This document shows positions 32,341 to 42,219 of a stretch of DNA of 64,000 bases, one piece after another; the stretch's first letter is position 1, and the number at the start of each line of letters is the position of its first letter. This stretch comes from Micrasema longulum (Eukaryota; Arthropoda; Insecta; Trichoptera; Brachycentridae): NCBI GenBank assembly GCA_022494885.1, contig JAGVSM010002361.1, forward strand, positions 62,001 to 126,000, read 5' to 3'. Position numbers and translations under genes: made by a program. Below the pieces are notes generated by a model. It was not told the origin of the DNA, searched no databases, and saw nothing but the letters and a program-made list of their open reading frames with translations.

Positions 32341-33476
32341 TGTCATAATGTTTTTTTTCTTTAGATGTCTGAATTTCAGAATATTCCGTCTTTTACTTAA
32401 AATAACACTATGTTACATCACCGCGTGCAAAAAAATATTTAACCACAGTATTTTAAGACATCAAAATTGTTGTTACACCGATATTACCATTTGATTTTTT
32501 TTTATAAACGACTAAACGCTTTATTTGAATTTGTACATTTTATTGATTGTATTTTTTCCTTGTATGTAAAGGGCATAAAGTTACATTCATTTAAATAAAA
32601 TAAAATAAATCTTTTATCTATATATATATATAAATGAATTGCCGTCATTAGTCTTGCAAAAACTCAAAAATGGCTTTACAGATTTACGTGCTGTTTTTGG
32701 AAAAAAATTCCAATTTACGTCATTTGTTTTTATTTAAGAAGGTTAACATGAACAAAAAATATGAAAGAAAAAATAATGAAACCCACTAAACCGTGAAACC
32801 GGTTTGTCAGCAGGTTTTTTATTTTACCTTTACAAAGAAAAACGTTAGAGAAATTATATTAATTTTAAAATTAATATAAAAATTATTAAGAACTAAAAGC
32901 ATACGTATTTTTTACACAAAATTTATTTACAAAAAATTAAATAGATGACTGTTAACATAAAGGTTGATAAATAATAACATCTTCCATGCGATGAGTGCAA
33001 AAAATTTTAGAAGCATAAATGTGTTTTTCATCGATTTTCCAGGGATGCATTCGACTAAAATGCATAATATATTGAAAAATTTGAAGGAAGTTGTTTTTTT
33101 GTATATAAAAAATAGTGTATTTTAGCGTTTACAAACAACAGTGATTTTCAATGGATTCTAAATTGATTAGTTATCTTGTAATTTTTGAATTTCTACATAT
33201 AAACTTATTTTTAATGGATTAGTAATACTTAAATAATTTCAAATGACATTAATTTAATACATTTTTGAAAAATGAATTCTTACACAAAATGCACCACTGT
33301 TGGTAAGTATGGCAGAGTTTAACATTTGCAAAAAAAAATATTAATTTAAAAATTAATTATTTTATGTTTTGGAGTTCAATCACCTACAAGCACCTACTAT
33401 GACCTACTAATGAAAAGTCTTTTTTCCTTTTATCCGGACAGTTTTCACACGCTTTAACGACACTATCAGTTATTTT

Positions 33477-34060
33477 TCTTTTCAAATTTATTTCAACAGA
33501 GAGCGGAAACATTTTTGATAAGAGAATATAGAAGTCTTGGCATTTACAGGGCTTATGACCTGTCATTGGCTGGTTGAAGTGGCCACTTTACACACTGTTT
33601 CACAAAAGTCAACAAATTGAAGATTTGAGGAAATGTTTAAACATGGGCAGAATGATTTTATTTTTTTTTTTATTATTTTTTTTTTTTGCACCAGAACAGG
33701 CCAGGAGGCCCAATTACAGTGGTGAATTACATCACAGAACACCCAGGCTTGAGAAAAATCACATTTTTATTTTCCGTGTTCTCACCGGGAATCGAACCCG
33801 GAACCTTCCGTGCATGAGTCAAGCGTCTTGACCACTACACCACGGAGGCCGCCATGATGAATGTTACACATAAAATAGCCGCTTAAACCAGCCAATGACA
33901 GGTCATAAGCCCTGTAAATGCCTAGACTTCCATATTTCCCTATCAAAAATGTTTTCGCTCCCTGTTGAAATAAATTTGAATATGAATAAATCCCTAGGGA
34001 GGAAAACCAGCCAGTATGCAAGCATTTGGACATACTCAAACATTGTTGATTTATCTTTTC
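33477..34060. mobile_element. Foldback element, family FB-B, split by a SINE
   Basis: Left arm: ATTTATTTCAACAGAGAGCG, AGAATATAGAAGTCTTGGCA, TTTACAGGGCTTATGACCTG, TCATTGGCTGGTTGAAGTGG. Right arm is the inverse: AACCAGCCAATGACAGGTCA, CCTGTAAATGCCTAGACTTC, CTGTTGAAATAAAT, then CCCTAGGGAGGAAAACCAGC and the block GCATTTGGACATACTCAAAC. The loop is interrupted by the SINE at 33657-33853. FB-B differs from FB-A in its TCAAAAATGTTTTC arm end and CCTAGGGAGGA flank. Confidence 0.8.
33657..33853 (-). repeat. tRNA-derived SINE family A, full length with target duplication
   Basis: Best copy. Minus strand: GGCGGCCTCCGTGGTGTAGT (A-box TGGTGTAGTGG), GTCAAGACGCTTGACTCATG, GGAAGGTTCCGGGTTCGATT with B-box GGTTCGATTCC, GTGAGAACACGG, AATGTGATTTTTCTCAAGCC, TGGGTGTTCTGTGATGTAAT, CACTGTAATTGGGCCTCCTG, and an A-rich tail seen as poly(T) at 33660-33690. 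It is flanked by ATGAT at 33652-33656 and 33854-33858, a 5-bp target-site duplication inside the foldback loop. The short target duplication is unusual for an L1-type mechanism but clear here. Confidence 0.9.
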
Positions 34061-34459
34061 ATTTATTTTGGTTTCGAATTTTATGTCAAGGTCACGTCAA
34101 AATCCTGCTGACGGTTAATGAATGTCTAAATTCGCGTTGGGCATGAGTTAATTATCATAATTTTAGGCTTAGGGTAAATCGTGGTTCGACATTTTTTCTT
34201 TTACACGTATTCCTGTATTCTCTCCCTGGATATTGGCACTAGAGTAGTGATTTTTGCACAATTTCAATTTGAGCACAACGTCAACAGTCAATTACTGAGA
34301 CAAAACGAAAAACTAATCCTTATTATAAATATATTAATAGCTCTAAAAGTCCAAAATAAATTATGTGTGTCCTTATTTACGAAAAAACGTCTGTTCAACC
34401 AGGTTATAGCAGGCAAATAAACGTTTAGGCAGGACGACGACTGTCGGGTCCGCTATTTA

Positions 34460-35340
34460 TTCAATATATTTTTAATGTTTTTTCTTTAAATTTTGCAATA
34501 ACATTTTTAAGTAAGAAAACTGTACGAAAAATATTGTTATGAGTTTTGTTTTTTTCTTTAAAACATGATGAACTTCATTTAGTATTATTAAAGTTAAACC
34601 TTTTTGCGTGCGTAAAATCATAACACCTTTTTTGATTTTAATTTTATTCTAGATATAAAAAATAGTATTCATCGATATATTTTCTCAAATGTCTGCAGGC
34701 TGAGCTATTAATAAGTTATTTAAGTAAACGAGAATAAATACTGGTCCTATTTGTAATTCAAATTATTTTATCTCCCTCTGCCTTGAGTGTCTAGGGAAAT
34801 AAGAGAATTACTAAATTACTCTCATTTCATTATCTCTCTGAATTGCTGTGGTAATAAGATCTACGTTTTAAGGGGTTTTAACGAATTTTTGATAATCACA
34901 ATTTGCAGAATATTTTTTTTTAAACTTTCTTGTGTGTACGTAATTTAAAACAATAAAAAAATGTTCAAATGGTAAGTTATACATAAGTGCGTACGTAAAA
35001 TTAAATAATATGAAAGTATATTTAAAATGGTCAATTTTTTTTTGTAAAAAAATTATATTCGAAGCATTAACTTTGTGAGTATTCATAATATAAAATAAAT
35101 TTAAAACAACTTGATTTCGACCACTTTTTTTTTCTACCAACCTAAGTCTACCGTAAACCAACAAGCATAGATATAATTATTAATAATTCCTCAAATTATC
35201 CAATTGCCTATAAATATTCCACGCTCCGTTTAAAAAAAAACACATAGTTGAATAATTGATGTTCCACTAACTAATATAGTTTTTTTTTAAAACTCAATAC
35301 AAAAAAACAGATTTGTTATAATAAAGGATATACTGAGAAC
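34460..35340. other. AT-rich stretch with no recognised gene
   Basis: The 98-codon minus frame 35164-34868 is rich in Phe/Tyr/Asn/Lys, as expected for random AT-rich sequence, and shows no motif. Confidence 0.35.
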
Positions 35341-35345
35341 TTAAT

Positions 35346-35430
35346 AATATAAGCCCTGTAAATTCCTAGATTTCCATATTCCCTTCTCTAAAATGTTTTC
35401 CCTCTCTGTTGAAATAAATTTGAATTATCT
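35346..35430. mobile_element. Foldback FB-B solo arm
   Basis: AAGCCCTGTAAATTCCTAGA, TTTCCATATTCCCTTCTC and CTCTCTGTTGAAATAAATTT are the end of the FB-B right arm. Nothing else of the element is present. Confidence 0.6.
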
Positions 35431-36980
35431 AATTCCCCACCATCAAACATTAAACCTGCATTCTACTCAATTAATAAGATAAGAAAATTATTAAAAAAAT
35501 CACAAAGATAAAGTCTTTAAATAATAAAAGCTGGAATTTACTAATTGAATTGTAATGATTGTGATTCGTTTTAAATAGAAAAGACAAAAAAAACATTACG
35601 ATTAGAGTAAAAGAATCCTGAAGGTGTCTCATTTAAAGTAATAATCATTTTTCTGAATTCGCAAACCATCTAATAGAAAATGATTGTAATTTTAAAAAGA
35701 CACTGGATTAAAAGTTCAGAATGTTGGAAATAAAATATTAAAATTAGACAACTTGGAAATCTTAGAACTTAAAAAAGCCATTAATAATAAGTATAAAATA
35801 ATTCATTGCCAAACAAAGAATATTTCCTTTAGTCCACCCATACTTAGTTTTAAATGTCGTATCCATTTCACTTCAACCCTCCTACATTTACAACAGCATG
35901 ACAAAAAGACTTCGTTTATAAGCTCCATATTTTTTCATTTAAGATTTAGTCAACACTAAAAAAAATAATTAGTTTATTAAACCGTGATAAAAATAGTCAA
36001 GAGGAAAAATTTATATTTAAGACCCGGTCGTTAAATCATTAGTAACAATTAAAAATTGAAAGTAATTGTAAATCTGGAAATAATTTTTACGAAACGGTAT
36101 TTTTTGTTTTGAAAAATAGTTATGAAGGTATTTTTAAATTTGGTACAAGTAGGTACTGGTTTTGAACAGTTATTAGGTTTATTTACATAAAATTTTTTGA
36201 AGTTTGATAATGTTTTTTTGTGTTATGTAAATTTCATAATGTTCCATAATAGTTCAGACGATGTGAGCATTCGGGACGTTCAAAACTTGTTAATGAAGCT
36301 GGAAAATTACCTATTTCCGTACCAGGAAATCTACGTCAACCTTTTATGAACAACACGCAAACTCCTCTATAAACTAGGCAATTGTTTTTTTTTAAATTCA
36401 CATTTTTTTATTAGAAACTTTGCACGGCTTACATTATTAAATTCCATTATTTAGCACTTACTAAGAGGATATACCCCATTCCAAGCTAGGCAATGACATT
36501 CAACATATTATCTTCACAAGCAAATAAAGTTATATTCACGTATTACATAAATTTTACGTAAAGTATTGTTCCTATAAAATAAACCTTTTGAACTTTTTCA
36601 AAGATTGTAAATGGTCATTAAACTTTAACTTTAGTTATTACATTAATTTATTTGTTCTTTTACAATTTATGTATTACTTATTATTTAAGACTGTAATTTT
36701 GTGATTTTTTTATTAAATTAATTCATAAAAATATTTTATAATTTGATTTTTACATTTATTTTGTAACTTCTTCGGAACGTATTATGCAATTTAATAGTTT
36801 ACTTTTTGTTCCTAAATCTTGGGTAAAAAAGATGTATGTTTTTTTAAAAAAAAACAACCAAATACGTTTTTGTTATGATTTATGTAAAATTTGATTTTTC
36901 CATGTGTGTTGATAAAATAAAAAAATAAAGAAAACAATAAAAATAAACACAAACGAAAACACAATTTTTTCAAGAAGGCG
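35430..36980. other. AT-rich stretch with no recognised gene
   Basis: No repeat copy or coding motif was recognised. Confidence 0.35.
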
Positions 36981-36984
36981 GAAA

Positions 36985-37195
36985 GCGCCAATAATTAAAA
37001 AGATTCAGATACTGAAGATGATGATAATATCATTATATCAAAAAAACTTTTAACTTTAGTCGTATCGAGCAGCGATGGGGAAGAAAATTAATAAATCAGA
37101 ATTTAAAAATTAAAAAAGTATTTTTATACTTTTTGACCTAACCCCTCTTTATGTACTCCGAGTCTCCTGTAACACGGTTTTACATAACACGGATT
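36985..37195 (+). pseudogene. Possible pogo/Tigger-type transposon remnant
   Basis: A plus frame at 37006-37093 reads DSDTEDDDNIIISKKLLTLV and VSSSDGEEN before a stop, an acidic serine-rich tail like those ending Tigger/jerky-type transposases. It is followed by CCTAACCCCTCTTTATGTAC and CTGTAACACGGTTTTACATA then ACACGGATTTTT, words typical of Tigger-like terminal inverted repeats in insects. No DDE core is left. The orientation of the terminal repeat is not fully consistent with a simple 3' end, so the call is tentative. Confidence 0.4.
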
Positions 37196-37199
37196 TTTA

Positions 37200-38590
37200 A
37201 AAAGAAATCGATTTATTTACTTGTTGTAAGAGGGTATATCAAATATTATATTGTGTTAATTTAAGCTATATACTCGTACGTACTTAAATCTAGCAAAATC
37301 AAAGCATTGTTGGGTGATAGTGATATTATATTTTCAATACAAATTCTGTTTATGAATTAAAACAAATTCTCACTCGGTATTTATTAGAAAAATAATGGAT
37401 TTATTTTTAAATATAATATTAATTTAACTTTGTTTCCTGGAATACGTGATTTTTATTTTTTTATTTAACATGTTAGACTTAATTTTAATTGTACATTGGT
37501 GGATTTATTGCCAAATGGCAACTTCTTCCAACTAACTAATGATGATGATTTCACTAAATAAAGGTATTATTTAGTTTATTTAATTTAAGTTTTTTTATTT
37601 ATTTTTATTTTATTGTTCAAAAAACTTATATTATTTTAAATACTTATGTTGTATTGTTTTATTCATAATTATTATCTAGTTATTCTTAACTTTACTGTGT
37701 TATATTTATATTTAGAACATAAGATTTTCTCATAGTTATTGTTATATTTTATTTAGAGATGTTATGTTTCTTTTTTACTTTTTGTTTTTTGTATAATATC
37801 TTCACTAAACTTTTAAGTTTAAATTTTCCTATTATTTTATACTATGTGCTACATATTTATTGTGCACTGCTGTGAATATGTCTGTAAATTTTTATTTTTT
37901 GTCAAAGGTTCTTTGAACCGTTGGTGTATAAATAAATAAATAAATGAACAAAATAGGGGAAGGTGTCTTTCTTCGGTCCTATTTGAAGTTTTTCCTTCAT
38001 CATTTTTAATGCGTATTTTCAAATTTATTTTTCACAACGTCCTATCATACATAGTTCATTTCTTTTACTAGTAAAATTTCACTTTTGCATAAAAATGTGA
38101 TTTGTTTGTGAGCTACGTTTGTTTTAAAAAAAAATGCATTTCGGACCAAGGTACAACACTCGTAATGCACCTTGGTCCTCGGGGTGTTTTACCTTGGAAC
38201 TTTTAAATACTATTTGAAGGAAATCAATGAATTTAAACACGAATTAGCGTTTTTTTTAGATTTCACCAAACTCAAATATTTTGACAACATTAAAAAAAAA
38301 TGAGAAAGAAAAAAAAGTTATAGATGTGTAGGATTAGGTTGCTGAGGTTTGGAAGCTCCTACCTCAGTTAGAGATTGACTGAACACACGAGATTGCCGTT
38401 TAATGCGTGTTTATTAAATGGCGGCTAAATAATCCATTGAATAATGTCAAGCAATGAGGTGTTGAAGTAACAGTACTTTGACTTGGAAAAAGTTTTTTAG
38501 TTTCTGTTAGATACAGTAGGTTATATACTAACTTTAATATTTTATTTTGCGGTCTTTGTAGTCTGTTTATGTCATTTTGATTTCATATTT
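37200..38590. other. AT-rich stretch with a LINE-like tail and a stem-loop
   Basis: 37860-37945 ends in AAATAAATAAATAAAT and may be a LINE 3' end in plus orientation. 38143-38178 holds a perfect 10-bp stem. 38340-38460 is slightly GC-richer but unassigned. Confidence 0.3.
38143..38178. repeat. Perfect 10-bp stem, 16-nt loop
   Basis: GGACCAAGGT at 38143-38152 pairs exactly with ACCTTGGTCC at 38169-38178. A third related word (TTTTACCTTGGAAC) follows at about 38190. It may be the inner part of a decayed MITE. Confidence 0.5.
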
Positions 38591-38599
38591 CCCATAGAA

Positions 38600-39190
38600 G
38601 TTGCATTTAACATATTTAAGTTATTGCATAGGCTTCATACATTTTTTTTTCCTTTTTTGGAACAAAGTTTTTGATTTTAAAAAAAAGATTCGACAATGTC
38701 GCCACTTTGTTAGTTAAATTGTTGATATGAATTGTCCATGTCAATTGTCTGTCTATTGTTAGTCCTAAATATTCAACATGTTCAATTTCCGTTAGTCGTT
38801 TATTATTTATATAAGCATCTACTTTATGACATTTTTTTCTAGATTCAAAATAGATTAAATTGCATTTTTTTTCATTAAGTGTAAGTGAGTTTGTATTTGT
38901 CCATTTAGTCAACATAGTAAGGTCTTCGTTTATGTCATTGTTTGTTAATACGTCTGTTTGGTTTTTATAAAATAGTCCAATGTTGTTGGCATACATAATA
39001 TTTTTTTCTTTAAAATTATACAGTGATAAGTCATTAATATATTAAATATATAATATAGGACCCAAAATAGATCCTTGTGGGACTCCAAAATTTACTGTTT
39101 GTATTTTACTATTTTTTTAATTTACAAATGTATACTGCTTCCGATTTGTGAAGTATGATTTTAATAGTTTGCATTCATTAACTATGAACC
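38600..39190 (-). pseudogene. LINE RT palm-thumb fragment with mutated active site
   Basis: Minus strand: SYFTNRKQYTFVN (about 39150), FGVPQGSILGPILYI (about 39090-39040), INDLSLYNF, then IMYANNIGLFY, which is the FADD/YADD catalytic site with both aspartates replaced by asparagine, then SLTLNEKKCNLIYFESRKKC, VEYLGLTIDRQLTWTIHINN (thumb) and a basic helix. The frame 38996-38616 is 126 codons. One stop lies between the GVPQGS and YANN blocks. The D-to-N pair shows it is dead. Its sequence is not close to the 20-kb LINE, so it is a separate family. Confidence 0.85.
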
Positions 39191-39775
39191 TCGCATATAT
39201 TTAAAAAATCATCAAGTTTTTTCCCACACTTTGACCGAAAGTTGTGTTAGCTTTAAATTGTAAAAACACGCACGTTAATCACGGAATTATACAACATACA
39301 GCTCTGAACATAAAAGCACCTAACGATTTATAATTAATGATTAAAGCAACAGTGAAAACATAACACGATTACACCCATCATAACATTATATTGGCTTTTT
39401 TACGATTGTAAGTAAAGTTGTAACTAGGAGCAGATTTGTACAAATGTACAGTCTATTGGAAAGCCTTGTACAATGTAGTTTGTATTTGTGGCACATTATT
39501 TCGCGCAGTTTATTGTTCATAAACATATTCCTCGGAACAGCCTCGCAACAAATCATGTTTATGTCCTGACCATAAATTGTACTCAGATTAAATCATTATG
39601 CTTCCCTACATTCCCTTGGGCCCGGTTCTTCAATCGATGTCGAGCCTCGAAAAAACTGTCAAAATATCACAGAAACATAATGGCCAGCGAAAACAAACGT
39701 CGTACAATGAAAATTATATATATCGTGGGTGTTCTGCGAAAAAGCACTTAGTCAAAATTTCGCTGTTTGACTTAA

Positions 39776-40257
39776 CACTTTGAGCACCGGTCGAATACAC
39801 ATAGAATTTACCCTGTGCCCGGCTTATTTTTGTGAAATTTCATTATTTGTGAAGGGTATCTTAAAAGTGTTATAATTATGAAAATACTGGGTTAAATCAA
39901 TTGAAATTTCTCATTTATTATTGAAACAATTTAATTAGTTTTTTATGTATGATAGTTTTGCCAACATTGGCCGTTATGAAGAGCCAGATTGCAATGTTCG
40001 CACATATACAGGGTCTTACTCCTTTTTTTGCGCTTTGTATCCCAGAGCCGTGTAAACACGTGATTATAATAACCACGAGTTATGTTCCGGTCCCATGTTT
40101 TCAAGTTTACCAACAGCAAAAAAGTACTTATAAAAGTCACAAGATGTCAATAAAATACACTTTTTTGGACAGCTGGTAAACCACGTGAAAACACAGGACC
40201 GGGACGCAACGCGTGGTTATATAATCACGCGTTTACACGGCTCCGGGATACAAAGTG
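39776..40257. mobile_element. piggyBac-like MITE flanked by TTAA
   Basis: TTAA at 39772-39775 and at 40258-40261 flank inverted ends CACTTTGAGCACCGG and CACTTTGTATCCCGG (minus strand). The right half contains a strong hairpin: CCAGAGCCGTGTAAACACGT, TTATAATAACCACGAGTTAT, CCGGTCCCATGTTTTCAAGT (40031-40120) is inverted at 40168-40250. TTAA target duplication is the hallmark of piggyBac-type elements. No transposase, so it is non-autonomous. The 76-, 65- and 60-codon frames in it are artefacts. Confidence 0.65.
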
Positions 40258-40679
40258 TTAATGATGAGGTTATACTGTTGAAAAAATACTCTACAATCTG
40301 CAAAAATGCACTAAGTCCTATCTACACTACAAGTCGAGATATTTTTTGTGATGTCAATATAACATAAATCCGTTCAGGGAAAAAGCACCAAAAGACAAGG
40401 GACGCCGTACTACAATGAAAGCATCCACCCCTTTCCCGAAACTGTTCATAAAGACTTGAGTCTTTCTTCAGTTTTTCATATCAATATCAATATTTATTTT
40501 TTTAAACTAATTAAGCGAAAATTTGATATTTCTTTACAATCAAACCGCGAAAATAACAAAACAAATAAACTTTTAAAACTTTCATTGTACCCCTCACTGC
40601 AGTAGTGTCAGTTTGTGATCAATCAAATACACATGGTCAGCACAATCACCTTTTTCTAATTTCCCAGTATTACAGTGGA

Positions 40680-41090
40680 GGAATACAGTGTTAGTTCCAA
40701 ATTGAGACCGCGGCCACACGCTCCAGATCCCGCATCGGAAAAGAAGAAGAACGTAGTAATACAAACAAATCAATCAAACGACACGAAACCCAAATACATA
40801 TAAGAAACATTAGAATAATTTGCCCTATACAACATGCACTCAATCAACAGAAGAAAAACAATACGTATCTATAACAAATCACAGTGGAACATCAAATCAT
40901 CAAGACACTACCGGCAAAATCCTAACACAGATCCTAACATGATCCCTATCGAACTCAGGCGAAATTACTTTTCGTCATAGTACTGAATTCCTCGCAAAAA
41001 CCATTTTCCTAATACCAACAGTAAAAACAATCCTATGCAAAGACCTTAATCGTCCTAACAATCTTACAGACCTTAAAGCAGATGAAACGA
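40680..41090. other. A/C-rich unassigned segment
   Basis: Strand-biased (A and C on the plus strand) and not low-complexity, for example CACGCTCCAGATCCCGCATC and CACTACCGGCAAAATCC. No frame stays open long enough to identify. Because a LINE relic follows directly, it may be upstream LINE sequence. Confidence 0.2.
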
Positions 41091-41430
41091 GTCCTAGAGC
41101 ATGGTCGGCGCGTGGTTCTCTTGAGTTAGTCTACTATTTAGATTTGTACTTTACCATTTCCCTTCTATGGGACGAGAACAACACAGACGGACAAGAGTTC
41201 AGTTCAGACAACCAATGCTAGTACCCAAGTATGCATCCTTTTATCGTAAACTGATTTAGTACTCATGGTAGGCCTTTACCTCGTACTGGTGGGCCATCAA
41301 TAACCATATTTCGGATGTATTCAGCGGAGCTTGTGGAGCAGTACTGACTTAAAAAGGTGAGATTGGTGGTCGGCGACATGATATCCTGGAGATGTCTAGT
41401 GAGTGATGTCTACATGCTTCACTCAGCGAC
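41090..41430 (+). pseudogene. LINE C-terminal relic related to 13.7-13.9 kb
   Basis: CGTACTGGTGGGCCATCAAT, GTATTCAGCGGAGCTTGTGG and GATGTCTACATGCTTCACTC align with CGTCCTGGCAGGCCGTCGAT, TTATTCAGCGGAACTTAAGG and AATGTCCACATGTTCCATTT of 13795-13930. Translation: RTGGPSITIFRMYSAEL. Strongly decayed. Confidence 0.55.
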
Positions 41431-42049
41431 AAACGTAACAATTATTATTTTCTTTCTTTTCTCTTTTTACTAATTAATTATTATTTTACCTAATATAATG
41501 GGGACTGTACATTAGATAAAATGATTACATATTTTTTTTTAATTAAAGAAAATAAAAAATTTCTCACAAAGTGAGTACAGTAGGTACAATGTTACTTCAA
41601 TTTGAATTCCTTACTGAGGTATTATGTATCAGCGAAAATGAACTAAGTCTTGTCAATCAACTATTATTTTGAAAAAAATGTTCTGAAAGTTCAGTTATTA
41701 TTTATTAAAGCATTTAATAAAATGTATAAAAAATATCAATTTACCATTTTTTTAAGTTGGCTTAGTAATGTTTAGTATTAAAAAAAAAGTTATTTCGTTA
41801 CAAACTTTGAACTTCAATTATCTCAGAAGTAGTAATTTTGACTTAGTGCTTTTTTGCAGAATACCCACGATATAAATAAATATATAAAACAAAAAAAACT
41901 TTTTTTTTTAATATTGTTGTTTTGTTGAATGATTTGTATTTTGTTTCTTACTTTATCTAAAATTTCCACCAAATGAAATTTTTATTGCTGAATAATATAT
42001 TTTTAATAATATGTATTACATTTACATTTTTAATAATATTGTAAGTTGG

Positions 42050-42215
42050 GTATGATTAGTTATGTTATGTATAATTTTTATGTGACAACATTTACAATAA
42101 CAATATTATGTGGAAGCCTCTAATAAAACTTAATGATATGTATTTAAAATATAATTGTATCTTATAAATTTATATATGTCTGTTGGCTTTCCAATAAAAT
42201 AAAATAAAATACGAT
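42050..42215 (+). repeat. Possible LINE 3' UTR with (AAAAT)n tail
   Basis: Ends ATAAAATAAAATAAAAT at about 42198-42212. No coding sequence was recognised upstream. Confidence 0.3.
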
Positions 42216-42219
42216 ATAT

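Larger units (their letters stand above)
32617..34456 (+). mobile_element. Non-autonomous Helitron-like element with nested insertions
   Basis: The 5' end follows an A/TC junction (TTTTA then TCTATATATATATATAAATG) and continues ...GTCATTAGTCTTGCAAAAAC, TGGCTTTACAGATTTACG, the layout of insect Helitron 5' ends. 32990-33420 is homologous to 61600-62070 (GAAGCATAAATGTG, CCAGGGATGCATTCG, CACCACTGTTGGTAAG, TACTAATGAAAAGTC). The 3' end is at 34405-34456 (AAACGTTTAGGCAGGACGAC, TGTCGGGTCCGCTA), matching the ends at 45434 and 62126 that carry the Helitron-type CTAG terminus. Here that end is mutated to CTAT. About 1 kb between 33422 and 34405, including a foldback element and a SINE, looks inserted. 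No Rep/helicase coding sequence. Confidence 0.55.
39715..41880. mobile_element. Candidate TIR-bounded element of about 2.2 kb
   Basis: Left end: ATATCGTGGGTGTTCTGCGA, AAAAGCACTTAGTCAAAAT (39719-39758). Right end is its inverse: ATTTTGACTTAGTGCTTTTT, TGCAGAATACCCACGATAT (about 41836-41874). The terminal repeats are about 38 bp with few mismatches. A third, direct partial copy of the repeat (TCTGCAAAAATGCACTAAGT) lies at about 40298. The inside holds a nested piggyBac-like MITE, an unassigned A/C-rich region and a LINE relic, with no transposase recognised. It may be a composite, or two separate solo ends. Confidence 0.4.

Noticed and set aside
33657..33853. Functional tRNA gene
   Set aside because: A- and B-box-like words are present, but there is no acceptor stem closing after the B-box, and the body continues as a shared SINE with a target duplication.
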